Assembly (NCBI GenBank): GCA_934597255.1
Contig: CAKTQV010000001.1
Span: forward strand, 124,001 to 188,000
From: an uncultured Oscillospiraceae bacterium
GTDB lineage: Bacteria; Bacillota; Clostridia; Oscillospirales; Oscillospiraceae
Direction of reading: 5' to 3'
DNA: 64,000 nt
Shown piece by piece: positions 49,887-58,070 of the stretch. The position numbers and the translations under genes were made by a program. How positions within the stretch are numbered: the first letter of the stretch is position 1; every line of letters starts with the position of its first letter. The notes beneath the pieces were generated by a model. That model ran no database searches. It had not been told where the DNA came from and worked only from the letters and a program-made list of their open reading frames with translations.

Positions 49887-49915
49887 TTGAATGTGTCCGC
49901 CGGACATGGTATACT
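49887..49915 (+). promoter_or_regulatory. Promoter of the BMP lipoprotein gene with a palindrome in the spacer
   Basis: TTGAAT (49887-49892), 17-base spacer, TATACT (49910-49915). The spacer contains the perfect inverted repeat TGTCCGCCGGACA (49894-49906), placed where a repressor would block polymerase. Confidence 0.65.
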
Positions 49916-49966
49916 TGCCTGTGGCAAATGTGCCATGGAACCCCAAAATACTATAGGAGGAATACC

Positions 49967-51247
49967 ATGAAGAAGATTCTTGCACTTGTTCTCGCGCTCT
50001 GCCTGGTCTTCGCTCTGTGCGCCTGCGGCACGCAGAAGGCGGAGGAGCCCACGGAAGAGCCCACGGCGGCGGAGCCCACCGCGGAAACCGAAAAGACCGA
50101 AGAGCCCACCGAGCCCGCCGAGGAGACGGAGGAGGCCGGAGAGTACCGCGTCGCGATGATCACCGACTACGGCGATATCACTGACCAGTCCTTCAACCAG
50201 ACCACCTACGAAGCCTGCAAGGCGTTCTGCGAGGAAAACGGCGTTGACTTCGAGTACTTCAAGCCCGCCGGCGACAGCACGGCCGACCGTGTTGCCATGA
50301 TCGAGAAGGCCGCGGACGAAGGCTTCAACGTCATCGTGATGCCCGGCTATGCTTTCGGCGGCGCCATCGTTGAGGCGGCCCCCGAGTACCCCGAAGTGAA
50401 GTTCATCGCGCTGGACGTCGCGGCCGGCGATCTGCTTGAGACCGCTGTCGCCGCTGCCGGCGAGGAGTATGACTACACCCCCGACAACTGGAATCTGGAA
50501 GACTATGTCGACCTGTCCAACGTTTACTGCGCTGTGTATCAGGAAGAGCTGTGCGGCTACATGGCCGGCTACGCGGCTGTGAAGCTCGGCTACAAGAGCC
50601 TCGGCTTCCTGGGCGGCATGGCTGTCCCCGCCGTTATCCGCTACGGCTACGGCTTCGTGCAGGGCGTTGACGCGGCTGCGGCCGACATGGGCCTTGACGA
50701 CGTCACCGTCAACTATGTCTACGGCGGCCAGTTCTATGGCGACGCCGACATCACCGCTGTGATGGACACCTGGTATGCCAACGGCACCGAGGTCGTCTTC
50801 GCCTGCGGCGGCGGCATCTACACCTCCGCGGTCGATGCGGCCAAGAAGGTCGACGCGAAGGTCATCGGCGTGGACGTTGACCAGGCCGGCGTTATCGCCG
50901 AGTACGCCGGCGTCGAGGGCATGACGGTCACCTCCGCCATGAAGGGTCTGTACCCCGCCACCTTCGACACGCTGAGCGACGTTATCCTCAACGGCAACTG
51001 GGCTGACTACGCCGGCAAGATCGAGACTCTGGGCCTTGTGTCCGGCGACGATCCCGAGGCCAACTACGTCCAGATCCCCATGGAGTCCACGCAGTGGGCC
51101 GACGGCGCCTTCACGCAGGACGACTACAAGACCATGGTCAAGGCCATGTTCGACGGCGAGCTGACCGTCTCCAACGACATCACCAAGGCTGCCTCTGATT
51201 TCGCCACCGTTATCACCGTGGACGATCAGGGCTCCATCAAGGGCTGA
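49967..51247 (+). CDS. BMP/PnrA-family nucleoside-binding lipoprotein
   Basis: This is the extracytoplasmic receptor of a nucleoside-type ABC importer. The signal peptide ends in the lipobox FALCACG, so Cys20 should be lipidated. A long acidic T/P/E linker (about 24-58) follows. The BMP domain shows VAMITDYGDITDQSFNQ, MPGYAFGG, FLGGMAVPAVIRYGYGFVQG and VIGVDVDQ, typical of purine nucleoside receptors. AGGAGG lies 6 bases before the ATG at 49967. It ends at a strong terminator, so it can be expressed above the permease genes. Confidence 0.92.
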   Translation: MKKILALVLALCLVFALCACGTQKAEEPTEEPTAAEPTAETEKTEEPTEPAEETEEAGEYRVAMITDYGDITDQSFNQTTYEACKAFCEENGVDFEYFKPAGDSTADRVAMIEKAADEGFNVIVMPGYAFGGAIVEAAPEYPEVKFIALDVAAGDLLETAVAAAGEEYDYTPDNWNLEDYVDLSNVYCAVYQEELCGYMAGYAAVKLGYKSLGFLGGMAVPAVIRYGYGFVQGVDAAAADMGLDDVTVNYVYGGQFYGDADITAVMDTWYANGTEVVFACGGGIYTSAVDAAKKVDAKVIGVDVDQAGVIAEYAGVEGMTVTSAMKGLYPATFDTLSDVILNGNWADYAGKIETLGLVSGDDPEANYVQIPMESTQWADGAFTQDDYKTMVKAMFDGELTVSNDITKAASDFATVITVDDQGSIKG

Positions 51248-51271
51248 TCGCTGAAAATCGCATACCCTCCG

Positions 51272-51301
51272 GGGGACGGGCCTGGCCCGTCCCCTTTTTT
51301 G
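51272..51301 (+). terminator. Terminator between the lipoprotein and ATPase genes
   Basis: GGGGACGGGC (51272-51281) pairs with GCCCGTCCCC (51285-51294), followed by seven T. Confidence 0.9.
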
Positions 51302-51353
51302 CGGAAAAATACCGCCGGGAACGCGCCTTTTTGCATTTTTCGCCATAAATCCT

Positions 51354-51382
51354 TTGCGTTCAGAGCGGTTGTATAGTATAAT
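51354..51382 (+). promoter_or_regulatory. Promoter of the ATPase-permease genes
   Basis: TTGCGT (51354-51359), 17-base spacer, TATAAT (51377-51382). Confidence 0.7.
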
Positions 51383-51460
51383 ATCATCAGATTTATTTGG
51401 TTTCCGTCCCCGTATCTGCGTGCGCACGGGCCATAAAACGGAAGGAAGTGGCAAACAGCC

Positions 51461-52999
51461 TTGGATGCACCTTACGCGATCGAGATGCTGGGCATCACAA
51501 AGCGCTTTCCCGGCATTGTTGCAAACGACAACATTACCCTGCAGCTGAAAAAAGGCGAGATCCATGCGCTCCTCGGTGAAAACGGCGCCGGAAAATCCAC
51601 GCTTATGAGCGTGCTTTTCGGCCTGTACCAGCCGGAGGAGGGCACGATCCGGAAGGACGGCGTGACCGTCTCCATCAAGGACCCGAACGACGCCAACGCC
51701 CTCGGCATCGGCATGGTCCATCAGCACTTCAAGCTGGTGGAGTGCTTCACGGTGCTGGACAACATCATCATGGGCGTCGAGCCGGTGAAGCACGGGCTTC
51801 TGCAGAAGGCGGAGGCGCGGAAAAAGGTGATGGAGCTGTCGGAGAAATACGGCCTGCACGTTGAGCCGGACGCGCTCATTGAGGACATCACCGTCGGCAT
51901 GCAGCAGCGCACCGAGATCCTCAAGATGCTCTACCGCGAAAACGAGATCCTGATCTTCGACGAGCCGACCGCCGTTCTCACGCCGCAGGAGATCGACGAG
52001 CTCATGCAGATCATGCGCAATCTGGCCGCGGAGGGGAAGAGCATCCTCTTCATCTCCCACAAGCTCAACGAGATCATGGCCGTGGCCGACCGGTGCACGG
52101 TCCTGCGCAAGGGGCGCTGCATCGGAACGGTCGAGACGAAGAACACCAGCATGGAGGAGCTTTCGTCCATGATGGTCGGGCGCGACGTAAACTTCCATGT
52201 GCACAAGGGCGAGGCGCACCCCGGCGAGGAGGTCCTGTGCGTCGAGGGACTTACCGTTGCGTCCAAGGTGCATAAGAACAACGCCGTCCGCGGCGTGAGC
52301 TTTTCCGTCCGCCGCGGCGAGATCGTCTGCATCGCGGGCATCGACGGCAACGGCCAGACGGAGCTCGTTTACGGACTGACGGGTCTTGAGCCGACGGTTT
52401 CGGGAACGATCCGCTTTCTGGGCCGGGACATCACCAAAAGCTCCATCCGCCAGCGGAACGCGGCCGGCATGAGCCACATTCCCGAGGACCGGCACAAGCA
52501 CGGGCTCGTTCTCGACTACACGCTGGAGGACAATCTGGTGCTGGAGCGCTATTACGAGCCGGAGTTCACGGATAAGGCCGGCTTCCTGCGCCGCGGAAAC
52601 ATCCGCAGCTATGCCGAAAAGCTGATCGGCCAGTACGACGTGCGCAGCGGCCAGGGGCCGGTCACCATCGCGCGGAGCATGTCCGGCGGCAACCAGCAGA
52701 AGGCCATCGTGGCCCGTGAGATCGACAAGGATCCGGAGCTGCTCGTGGCCGTGCAGCCGACGCGCGGACTGGACGTGGGCGCCATCGAATACATCCACCG
52801 GCAGCTTGTCGCCCAGCGCGACGCGGGAAAGGCCGTGCTGCTGGTGAGTCTGGAGCTGGACGAGGTCATGGATGTGCCGGACCGCATTCTGGTCATGTAC
52901 GAGGGCGAGATCGTCGGCGAGCTCGACCCGAAAAAGACGACGCAGGAGGAGCTGGGCCTGTATATGGCCGGCGCCCGGAGAGACGAGGTGCGCGCATGA
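51461..52999 (+). CDS. Nucleoside-type ABC transporter ATP-binding protein (double NBD)
   Basis: The 512-residue protein has two fused nucleotide-binding domains. The first has a full Walker A (GENGAGKST) and LIFDEPTAVLTPQE; the second has the degenerate GIDGNGQTE and signature SGGNQQK, as in NupO/RbsA-type ATPases. The start is TTG at 51461 with GGAAG upstream; no better ATG precedes the domain. It overlaps the first permease gene by 4 bases. It energises uptake with the neighbouring lipoprotein and permeases. Confidence 0.92.
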   Translation: MDAPYAIEMLGITKRFPGIVANDNITLQLKKGEIHALLGENGAGKSTLMSVLFGLYQPEEGTIRKDGVTVSIKDPNDANALGIGMVHQHFKLVECFTVLDNIIMGVEPVKHGLLQKAEARKKVMELSEKYGLHVEPDALIEDITVGMQQRTEILKMLYRENEILIFDEPTAVLTPQEIDELMQIMRNLAAEGKSILFISHKLNEIMAVADRCTVLRKGRCIGTVETKNTSMEELSSMMVGRDVNFHVHKGEAHPGEEVLCVEGLTVASKVHKNNAVRGVSFSVRRGEIVCIAGIDGNGQTELVYGLTGLEPTVSGTIRFLGRDITKSSIRQRNAAGMSHIPEDRHKHGLVLDYTLEDNLVLERYYEPEFTDKAGFLRRGNIRSYAEKLIGQYDVRSGQGPVTIARSMSGGNQQKAIVAREIDKDPELLVAVQPTRGLDVGAIEYIHRQLVAQRDAGKAVLLVSLELDEVMDVPDRILVMYEGEIVGELDPKKTTQEELGLYMAGARRDEVRA

Positions 53000-54126
53000 A
53001 AAAGAACATCCTCCGGAACGAAGGCGTGCAGTCGCTGATCGCGTCGCTCGCCTGCATCGTGCTCGGCCTTTTCATCGGCTATATCGTGCTGCTGATCATC
53101 AATCCCGCCGGCGCGGGCGAGGCCATCATCACGATCATCAAGAACTTCTTCACCTATTCCAAGAAAACGGCGCAGCTGAAGTATCTGGGCAACACGCTCG
53201 TGAAAACGGCGCCGCTGCTGATGTGCTCGCTGTCGATCCTGTTTTCCTACAAGGTCGGCCTGTTCAACATCGGCGCGGCGGGACAGTACTGCGCCGGCGT
53301 GGCGCTGGGGCTGTACGCGGCGCTCGGCTGGGGCTGGAGCTGGCTGCCCTGCCTGCTGCTGGCGATGCTCGGCGGTGCGGTGCTTGGGGCGATCTCGGGT
53401 CTGCTGAAGGCCTACTGCAACGTAAACGAGGTCATTTCCGGCATCATGCTCAACTGGATCACGCTGTATCTGACCAACATGCTGCTGACGCTGGTCAAGG
53501 AAAGCGCCAGTCCGTATACCATCGTCGTCAGCCATGCCAACCCCTCGGCCATCCTGCCCTCGCTGGGGCTCGACGCGCTGTTCAACGGCAATAAATACGT
53601 CACCATCGCCATTCCGCTGTCCATCCTCTTTGCCGTCGCCGTCATGGTCGTGCTGGACAAGACGCGCTTTGGCTATGAGCTGAAGGCCACGGGCTACAAC
53701 AAAAACGCCGCGAAATACTGCGGCATGGCGGAAAAGCGGAACATCATCCTTTCGCTCGTTATCTCCGGCGCGCTGGCCGGCCTTGGCGGCGCGATGCTGT
53801 ATCTGACGGGATACGAGCAGTGGCAGTGCTCGACGTCGTCGGTGCCGGGCATGGGCTTCAGCGGCATCGCCGCGGCTTTCCTCGGCGGACTGAACCCCAT
53901 CGGGTCGATCCTGTCGTCGTTTTTCATCCAGCATATCACCGTTGGCGGCGCGTATGTGGATAAGACCATGTACTGCGCGCAGATCTCCGATCTGATCTCG
54001 GCCATCATCATCTACCTGTGCGGCTTCGTGCTGTTCATGAAGTATGCGATGAACCGCGCGCTGGACCGCCGGGAGGAGAAAAAACGCGAAAAAGCGGCCG
54101 AAAATGAGAAAGGAGGCGAGGCGTAA
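52996..54126 (+). CDS. Nucleoside-type ABC transporter permease 1
   Basis: The 376-residue membrane protein is of the BPD_transp_2 family (NupP-like), with about 9 helices. Typical segments are PLLMCSLSILFSYKVGLFNIGAAGQ, split around FNIGAEGQ-like residues, and GFSGIAAAFLGGLNPIG. It overlaps the ATPase gene (ATGA) and the second permease gene (TAATG). A charged K/E-rich tail ends the protein. Confidence 0.92.
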   Translation: MKKNILRNEGVQSLIASLACIVLGLFIGYIVLLIINPAGAGEAIITIIKNFFTYSKKTAQLKYLGNTLVKTAPLLMCSLSILFSYKVGLFNIGAAGQYCAGVALGLYAALGWGWSWLPCLLLAMLGGAVLGAISGLLKAYCNVNEVISGIMLNWITLYLTNMLLTLVKESASPYTIVVSHANPSAILPSLGLDALFNGNKYVTIAIPLSILFAVAVMVVLDKTRFGYELKATGYNKNAAKYCGMAEKRNIILSLVISGALAGLGGAMLYLTGYEQWQCSTSSVPGMGFSGIAAAFLGGLNPIGSILSSFFIQHITVGGAYVDKTMYCAQISDLISAIIIYLCGFVLFMKYAMNRALDRREEKKREKAAENEKGGEA

Positions 54127-55067
54127 TGCTGCTTCTGGGTCAATACACGCTGATTTTTGCCTCGGTCCTGATCCTTGTGGCGCTTGGCGGCTGCATCTCG
54201 GAGCACTCCGGCGTGATCAACCTCGGCCTCGAGGGCATCATGATCATGGGCGCGCTCGGCGGCGCGCTGGCCATGCGGTATATGCCGGCTGACTCGCCCG
54301 CGTTTCTGATGATCCTCGTCGTGATCCTCGCTGCGGTCGTGATCGGAATGCTGTATTCCGCGCTGCTGGCCGTGGCCTGCATCAACTTCAAGGCCGATCA
54401 GACCATTGTCGGCACGGCGCTGAATATGCTCGGTACCGCCGCCGCCACCGTTATCGTCAAGGCGATCAACACCGCCTCCAACCCTGACGACGTTTCTTCC
54501 ATCATCCAGTACGGCGGCGCGAAGCAGGCGTTTCTGGTCAACATCGGCTCGTTTGAGTTCAACTGGTTCATGCTCATCACGGCGGTGATCCTGGCCGCCT
54601 CCTGGGTCGTTTTGTACAAGACGCGCTTCGGTCTGCGGCTGATGGCCTGCGGTGAGCATCCGCAGGCGGCGGACAGCGTGGGCATCAACGTGTACAAAAT
54701 GCGCTGGGCCGGCGTTCTGATCTCGGGCTTCCTCGGCGGCCTGGGCGGCATCGTGTTCATCACGGCCGGCGTGAGCGAGTGGCGCTTCGAGTACGGCGTG
54801 GCGGGCTTCGGCTTCCTTTCGCTGGCGGTCATGATCTTCGGCCAGTGGAAGCCCGGGCGCATCGCGCTGGCGGCGCTGCTGTTCGGTCTGTTCCGGGCGC
54901 TGTCGAACGTCTATACCGGCTTCCCCTCGCTCGTGTCTCTCAATCTGCCCAGCCAGGTGTACAACATGATGCCCTACATCATCTCCCTGATCGTGCTGGC
55001 GCTGACCTCCGGCAAATCCCGCGCGCCGAAGGCCGAGGGCATCCCCTACGACAAGGGCCAGCGCTGA
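54126..55067 (+). CDS. Nucleoside-type ABC transporter permease 2
   Basis: The 313-residue membrane protein is the NupQ-like partner permease: SEHSGVINLGLEGIMIMGA, FKADQTIVGTALNMLG, RLMACGEHPQAADSVGINVYKMRW (split across about 180-203) and GFGFLSLAVMIFG. It overlaps the first permease by one base (TAATG). It is the last gene of the transporter operon, before a bidirectional terminator. Confidence 0.92.
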   Translation: MLLLGQYTLIFASVLILVALGGCISEHSGVINLGLEGIMIMGALGGALAMRYMPADSPAFLMILVVILAAVVIGMLYSALLAVACINFKADQTIVGTALNMLGTAAATVIVKAINTASNPDDVSSIIQYGGAKQAFLVNIGSFEFNWFMLITAVILAASWVVLYKTRFGLRLMACGEHPQAADSVGINVYKMRWAGVLISGFLGGLGGIVFITAGVSEWRFEYGVAGFGFLSLAVMIFGQWKPGRIALAALLFGLFRALSNVYTGFPSLVSLNLPSQVYNMMPYIISLIVLALTSGKSRAPKAEGIPYDKGQR

Positions 55068-55106
55068 GGCGCCGGGGAGCTGAGGAACTCTTTTATAAAA
55101 AGTGCA

Positions 55107-55136
55107 AAACCGCTGCGGCTTTCGCCGCAGCGGTTT
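55107..55136. terminator. Bidirectional terminator
   Basis: AAACCGCTGCGGC (55107-55119) pairs with GCCGCAGCGGTTT (55124-55136) around TTTC. It lies between the convergent transporter and ald genes. Confidence 0.88.
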
Positions 55137-55156
55137 CTGGTTTTCAGAGGGGCGGG

Positions 55157-56275
55157 TCAGAACAGCGTTTCGGGGTCGGCGTAGGGCCAGTCGGGAAAGG
55201 CCTCATGCACGCCCGGACAGGTGATCTGGCCCTGATAGGTGTTCAGTCCCTTGCGGATGGCGGGGGCGGCCCGGCAGGCGCCCTCCGCGCCGAGATCGGC
55301 GATCCGGAGCGCATACGGGAGCGTCACGTTCGTCAGCGCGTGGGTGGCCGTGTTCGGGACGGCGCCGGGCATGTTCGCCACGGAGTAGCAGACGTAGCCG
55401 TCCTTGATGAAATAGGGGTCGGCGTGGGTGGTGATGCGGTCGATGAAGGGGATCGCGCCGCCCTGGTCCACGGCAACATCGATCAGAACGGAGCCCTTGC
55501 GCATGGAATGGACCATGTCGTCCGTGACGAGCTTGGGCGTGCGTCCGCCGGGCACGAGCACCGAGGAGATGACCACGTCGGCCTCCCGGACGGAGGCGGC
55601 GATGTTGTAGGGATTGGACATGAGCGTCTGGATGCGGCTGCCGAAGATATCGTCGAGATACTGCAGGCGGGAGGCCGCCATGTCGAGAACGGTCACGTTC
55701 GCGCCCATGCCCACGGCGATCTTGGCCGCGCTGGTGCCGACGTTGCCGCCGCCGATGATGACGACGTTTCCTTTCTTCACGCCGGAAACGCCCCAGAGAA
55801 GGATGCCGCGTCCTCCATTCGGCGCTTCGAGCAGATGGGCGCCGACCTGCACGGCCATGCGGCCGGCGATCTCGCTCATGCAGCTGAGAAGCGGCAGGGA
55901 GCCGTTGGGGAGCTGGACCGTTTCGTAGGCGATGCCCGTGACCTTTTTGTCCAGCAGCGCCTTCGTCTGCGCCGGGTCGGGCGCCAGATGCAGATAGGTG
56001 AACAGGATCTGGCCTTCATGGAAATAATCGTATTCGCTCTCCAGCGGCTCCTTGACCTTGACGATCATGTCGGCGATGTCGTAGACCTCCTTCGCCGTAT
56101 CGAGCAGCCGGGCGCCTGCCTCGGCGTATTCCTCGTCGGAAAAGCCGGAGTTCAGACCTGCGCCCTTCTGGATGTATACCGTGTGGCCGGCGTGGTGGAG
56201 CGTATAGGCGCCGGCCGGCGTCAGACCAACGCGCCCTTCCTGCGCCTTGATCTCTTTGGGGCAACCGATAATCAT
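55157..56275 (-). CDS. ald: Alanine dehydrogenase
   Basis: Ald interconverts L-alanine and pyruvate with NAD(H). The 372-residue length is exact for the family. Conserved residues are visible: Arg in [13 protein letters not shown], Lys in VKVKEP, His in TYLHLAPD, the NAD loop [15 protein letters not shown] and Asp in IDVAVDQGG. The ATG at 56275 has AGGAGG upstream; an earlier in-frame ATG lies inside the promoter. It is monocistronic, with a strong promoter flanked by an inverted repeat. Confidence 0.96.
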   Translation of the reverse strand: MIIGCPKEIKAQEGRVGLTPAGAYTLHHAGHTVYIQKGAGLNSGFSDEEYAEAGARLLDTAKEVYDIADMIVKVKEPLESEYDYFHEGQILFTYLHLAPDPAQTKALLDKKVTGIAYETVQLPNGSLPLLSCMSEIAGRMAVQVGAHLLEAPNGGRGILLWGVSGVKKGNVVIIGGGNVGTSAAKIAVGMGANVTVLDMAASRLQYLDDIFGSRIQTLMSNPYNIAASVREADVVISSVLVPGGRTPKLVTDDMVHSMRKGSVLIDVAVDQGGAIPFIDRITTHADPYFIKDGYVCYSVANMPGAVPNTATHALTNVTLPYALRIADLGAEGACRAAPAIRKGLNTYQGQITCPGVHEAFPDWPYADPETLF

Positions 56276-56310
56276 GCGACGTCCTCCTGTATTTGTAAGT
56301 TGGCAGCTCC

Positions 56311-56339
56311 AATGTACTATCAAACTGTTGTTTTGTCAA
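56311..56339 (-). promoter_or_regulatory. Promoter of ald
   Basis: TTGACA (56339-56334), 17-base spacer, TACATT (56316-56311) on the minus strand. Upstream, TTCAACA (56364-56370) and TGTTGAA (56379-56385) form an inverted repeat with 8-base spacing, placed as for an activator. Confidence 0.7.
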
Positions 56340-56425
56340 CAATACAATATATTTTCCGGTTGGTTCAACACTTTGCGATGTTGAAATAGCGGGCGCCGCC
56401 CAAAACGGCCGTCGCTTCGAACGGC

Positions 56426-56454
56426 TTGACAGACGCGGAGCGCTGGCTTACAAT
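56426..56454 (+). promoter_or_regulatory. Promoter of gtrA, placing the start site on the ATG
   Basis: TTGACA (56426-56431), 17-base spacer, TACAAT (56449-56454). The expected start site, 7 bases past the -10 box, is the A of the ATG at 56461. Confidence 0.75.
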
Positions 56455-56460
56455 ATGCGC

Positions 56461-56889
56461 ATGGAAAAGATAAAAGCACTGATCGTAAAGTATAAGGAGA
56501 TACTCCTGTATCTCGTGTTCGGCGGACTGACGACCTGCGTGAGCTGGGGCAGCTACGCGCTGTTCGTGCTGGTGGGCCTGCCGGTCACGCCGGCCAACGC
56601 GCTGTCGTGGATATGCGCGGTGCTGTTCGCGTTTGTGACGAACAAGCTGTTCGTGTTTGAATCCCGGTCGTGGGCGCTTGCGTCAACGCTGCGGGAGGCA
56701 GGCGAATTTTTCGGCGCCCGTATCCTGACCGGGCTGCTCACGCTGGCGGGCGTGCCCTTCCTGATCCGCATCGGGCTTGATCAGCGGATATTCGGCGTGG
56801 AGGGGATGCTGGCCAAGGTCACGATGTCCGTGATCGAGGTGCTGCTCAACTACGTTGCGTCCAAGCTTGTGATCTTCCGGAAAAAATGA
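56461..56889 (+). CDS. GtrA-like flippase family protein
   Basis: The 142-residue protein has four membrane helices and the GtrA pattern: YLVFGGLTTCVSWGSYALF, ANALSWICAVLFAFVTNKLFVFES split over about 44-68, and VLLNYVASKLVIFRKK at the end. GtrA-like proteins are proposed to move polyprenyl-linked sugars across the membrane. Near the O-mannosyltransferase this suggests it supplies mannosyl lipid donor. No ribosome binding site precedes the ATG and the promoter predicts a leaderless mRNA; an ATG at 56455 would lie before the start site. Confidence 0.85.
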   Translation: MEKIKALIVKYKEILLYLVFGGLTTCVSWGSYALFVLVGLPVTPANALSWICAVLFAFVTNKLFVFESRSWALASTLREAGEFFGARILTGLLTLAGVPFLIRIGLDQRIFGVEGMLAKVTMSVIEVLLNYVASKLVIFRKK

Positions 56890-56895
56890 AAGGAA

Positions 56896-56928
56896 AGGCT
56901 CCCGTGCCGGCGGCACGGGAGCCTGTTT
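56896..56928 (+). terminator. Terminator between gtrA and the convergent sortase gene
   Basis: A perfect 13-bp stem, AGGCTCCCGTGCC (56896-56908) with GGCACGGGAGCCT (56912-56924), loop GGC, followed by GTTT. Confidence 0.8.
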
Positions 56929-56942
56929 GCTGTTGTGGGATA

Positions 56943-57851
56943 TCACTCGATGGGGACCATCACGCCCTGCAGGATGAGACGCTCCGCGTCGTCGCCGGTG
57001 CAGGTGGACAGGGTGAGGAGCTGGTTGTTGGCGTAGTCCGCGGCGGAGTTGACCCAGTAGGCGCCGGCGGTGATGCGGCCGACGTAGCTTTCCAGACTGC
57101 CGCCCTCGCCGAAATAGGTGGGATAGTTGTCGAGCGTCGCGGCGATGGTGCGGCAGTCGAGAAGATCGACGCGGTATGCCTGCGACGGCGTGAGCAGGTA
57201 GAAGACGGGGTGCTCGCGGAAATATGCCTCGTCGGCAAAATTCTTGAGCGTGCCGAACATGGAGCTGTCCTTCATGTTGTGGCCGTAGATGATGAGATGG
57301 GACGCGCGGATGCCGATGACGCTGTTGTAGTCGGCGAACAGGGCGCCGCCGGGATTGGATTTGCCGCTGAAGTTGACGGTGAGATATTTCTCGTTGTCCG
57401 AGGTCTGGACGACGGGGTAGTTGATGAGCGTGTCCGGGCAGTACAGCCAGGCGATGATCTCGGGATTCGTCTGGCGCAGCATATCCCAATCGACGTCGAA
57501 CGGGATCTCCGAGCGCGCGGCGGGCTCCGCCGTGTCGCCGGCGTCCGGCTCCGCCGTGACGGAGGGCAGGCGCGGGATGATGGCCGCGTTTTGTATGTCG
57601 TTATAATCCGAGCGGTTGCTTGTATAGCCGAGGATCGTTTTCGCCAGCATGAACAGGGAAAACGCGATCACGGTGGCCAGCAGCGCAATCACCGGCCAGA
57701 GTGGGAAGCTGCGCCGGCGGCGACGGCGGCGATGCGCCGGATAGTCCGCAGACGGGGACTGCGCGCGCGCGCGGGTGGGGGCGTTCCGCCGGGGAGCCGA
57801 ATGCTGCGGCTGCCGCCCGGAGGAGCGGCGCGGGGAGGAGCTTCTATCCAT
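56943..57851 (-). CDS. srtB: Class B sortase
   Basis: Sortases cleave a C-terminal sorting signal and attach the protein to cell wall or to another pilin. The protein has a basic cytoplasmic tail with a run of Arg (about 41-47), a membrane helix (about 50-70) and a sortase domain with His191 (IIYGHNM), Cys284 (LSTCTGDD) and Arg291 (AERLIL). From the ATG at 57851 it has 302 residues with AAGGCGG 7 bases upstream; an ATG at 57872 is the alternative. It may anchor the PPSTGD-bearing adhesin 11 kb away. Confidence 0.92.
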   Translation of the reverse strand: MDRSSSPRRSSGRQPQHSAPRRNAPTRARAQSPSADYPAHRRRRRRRSFPLWPVIALLATVIAFSLFMLAKTILGYTSNRSDYNDIQNAAIIPRLPSVTAEPDAGDTAEPAARSEIPFDVDWDMLRQTNPEIIAWLYCPDTLINYPVVQTSDNEKYLTVNFSGKSNPGGALFADYNSVIGIRASHLIIYGHNMKDSSMFGTLKNFADEAYFREHPVFYLLTPSQAYRVDLLDCRTIAATLDNYPTYFGEGGSLESYVGRITAGAYWVNSAADYANNQLLTLSTCTGDDAERLILQGVMVPIE

Positions 57852-57906
57852 ATGTGAACCGCCTTTTTCCATGGCTGAGTCCGACCTTTCCTGATGGGAT
57901 ATAAAC

Positions 57907-57935
57907 AGTATAGCAAATTTTGTGATATAAATCAA
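57907..57935 (-). promoter_or_regulatory. Promoter of srtB
   Basis: TTGATT (57935-57930), 17-base spacer, TATACT (57912-57907) on the minus strand, with TGC before the -10 box. Confidence 0.7.
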
Positions 57936-57996
57936 TCGTCTCCGGCAGGCGCTGCGGCGGCCGGCCGCCGGCAGAAGGCCGCTTCGTCCGGCGGCG

Positions 57997-58025
57997 GCTT
58001 GCCAGCGGGACGGATATGGTATATA
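57997..58025 (+). promoter_or_regulatory. Promoter of the mannosyltransferase operon
   Basis: TTGCCA (57997-58002), 17-base spacer, TATAAT (58020-58025), then GAGGAGG before the ATG at 58071. Confidence 0.75.
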
Positions 58026-58070
58026 ATATAAACCTTATTTTTGGGCACACTTTCCGCATGAGGAGGAAAT

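Noticed and set aside
49760..52798. 1012-residue minus-strand ORF opposite the BMP lipoprotein and ABC ATPase genes
   Set aside because: It covers two clear plus-strand genes with their promoters and terminator; its sequence has no recognisable domain.
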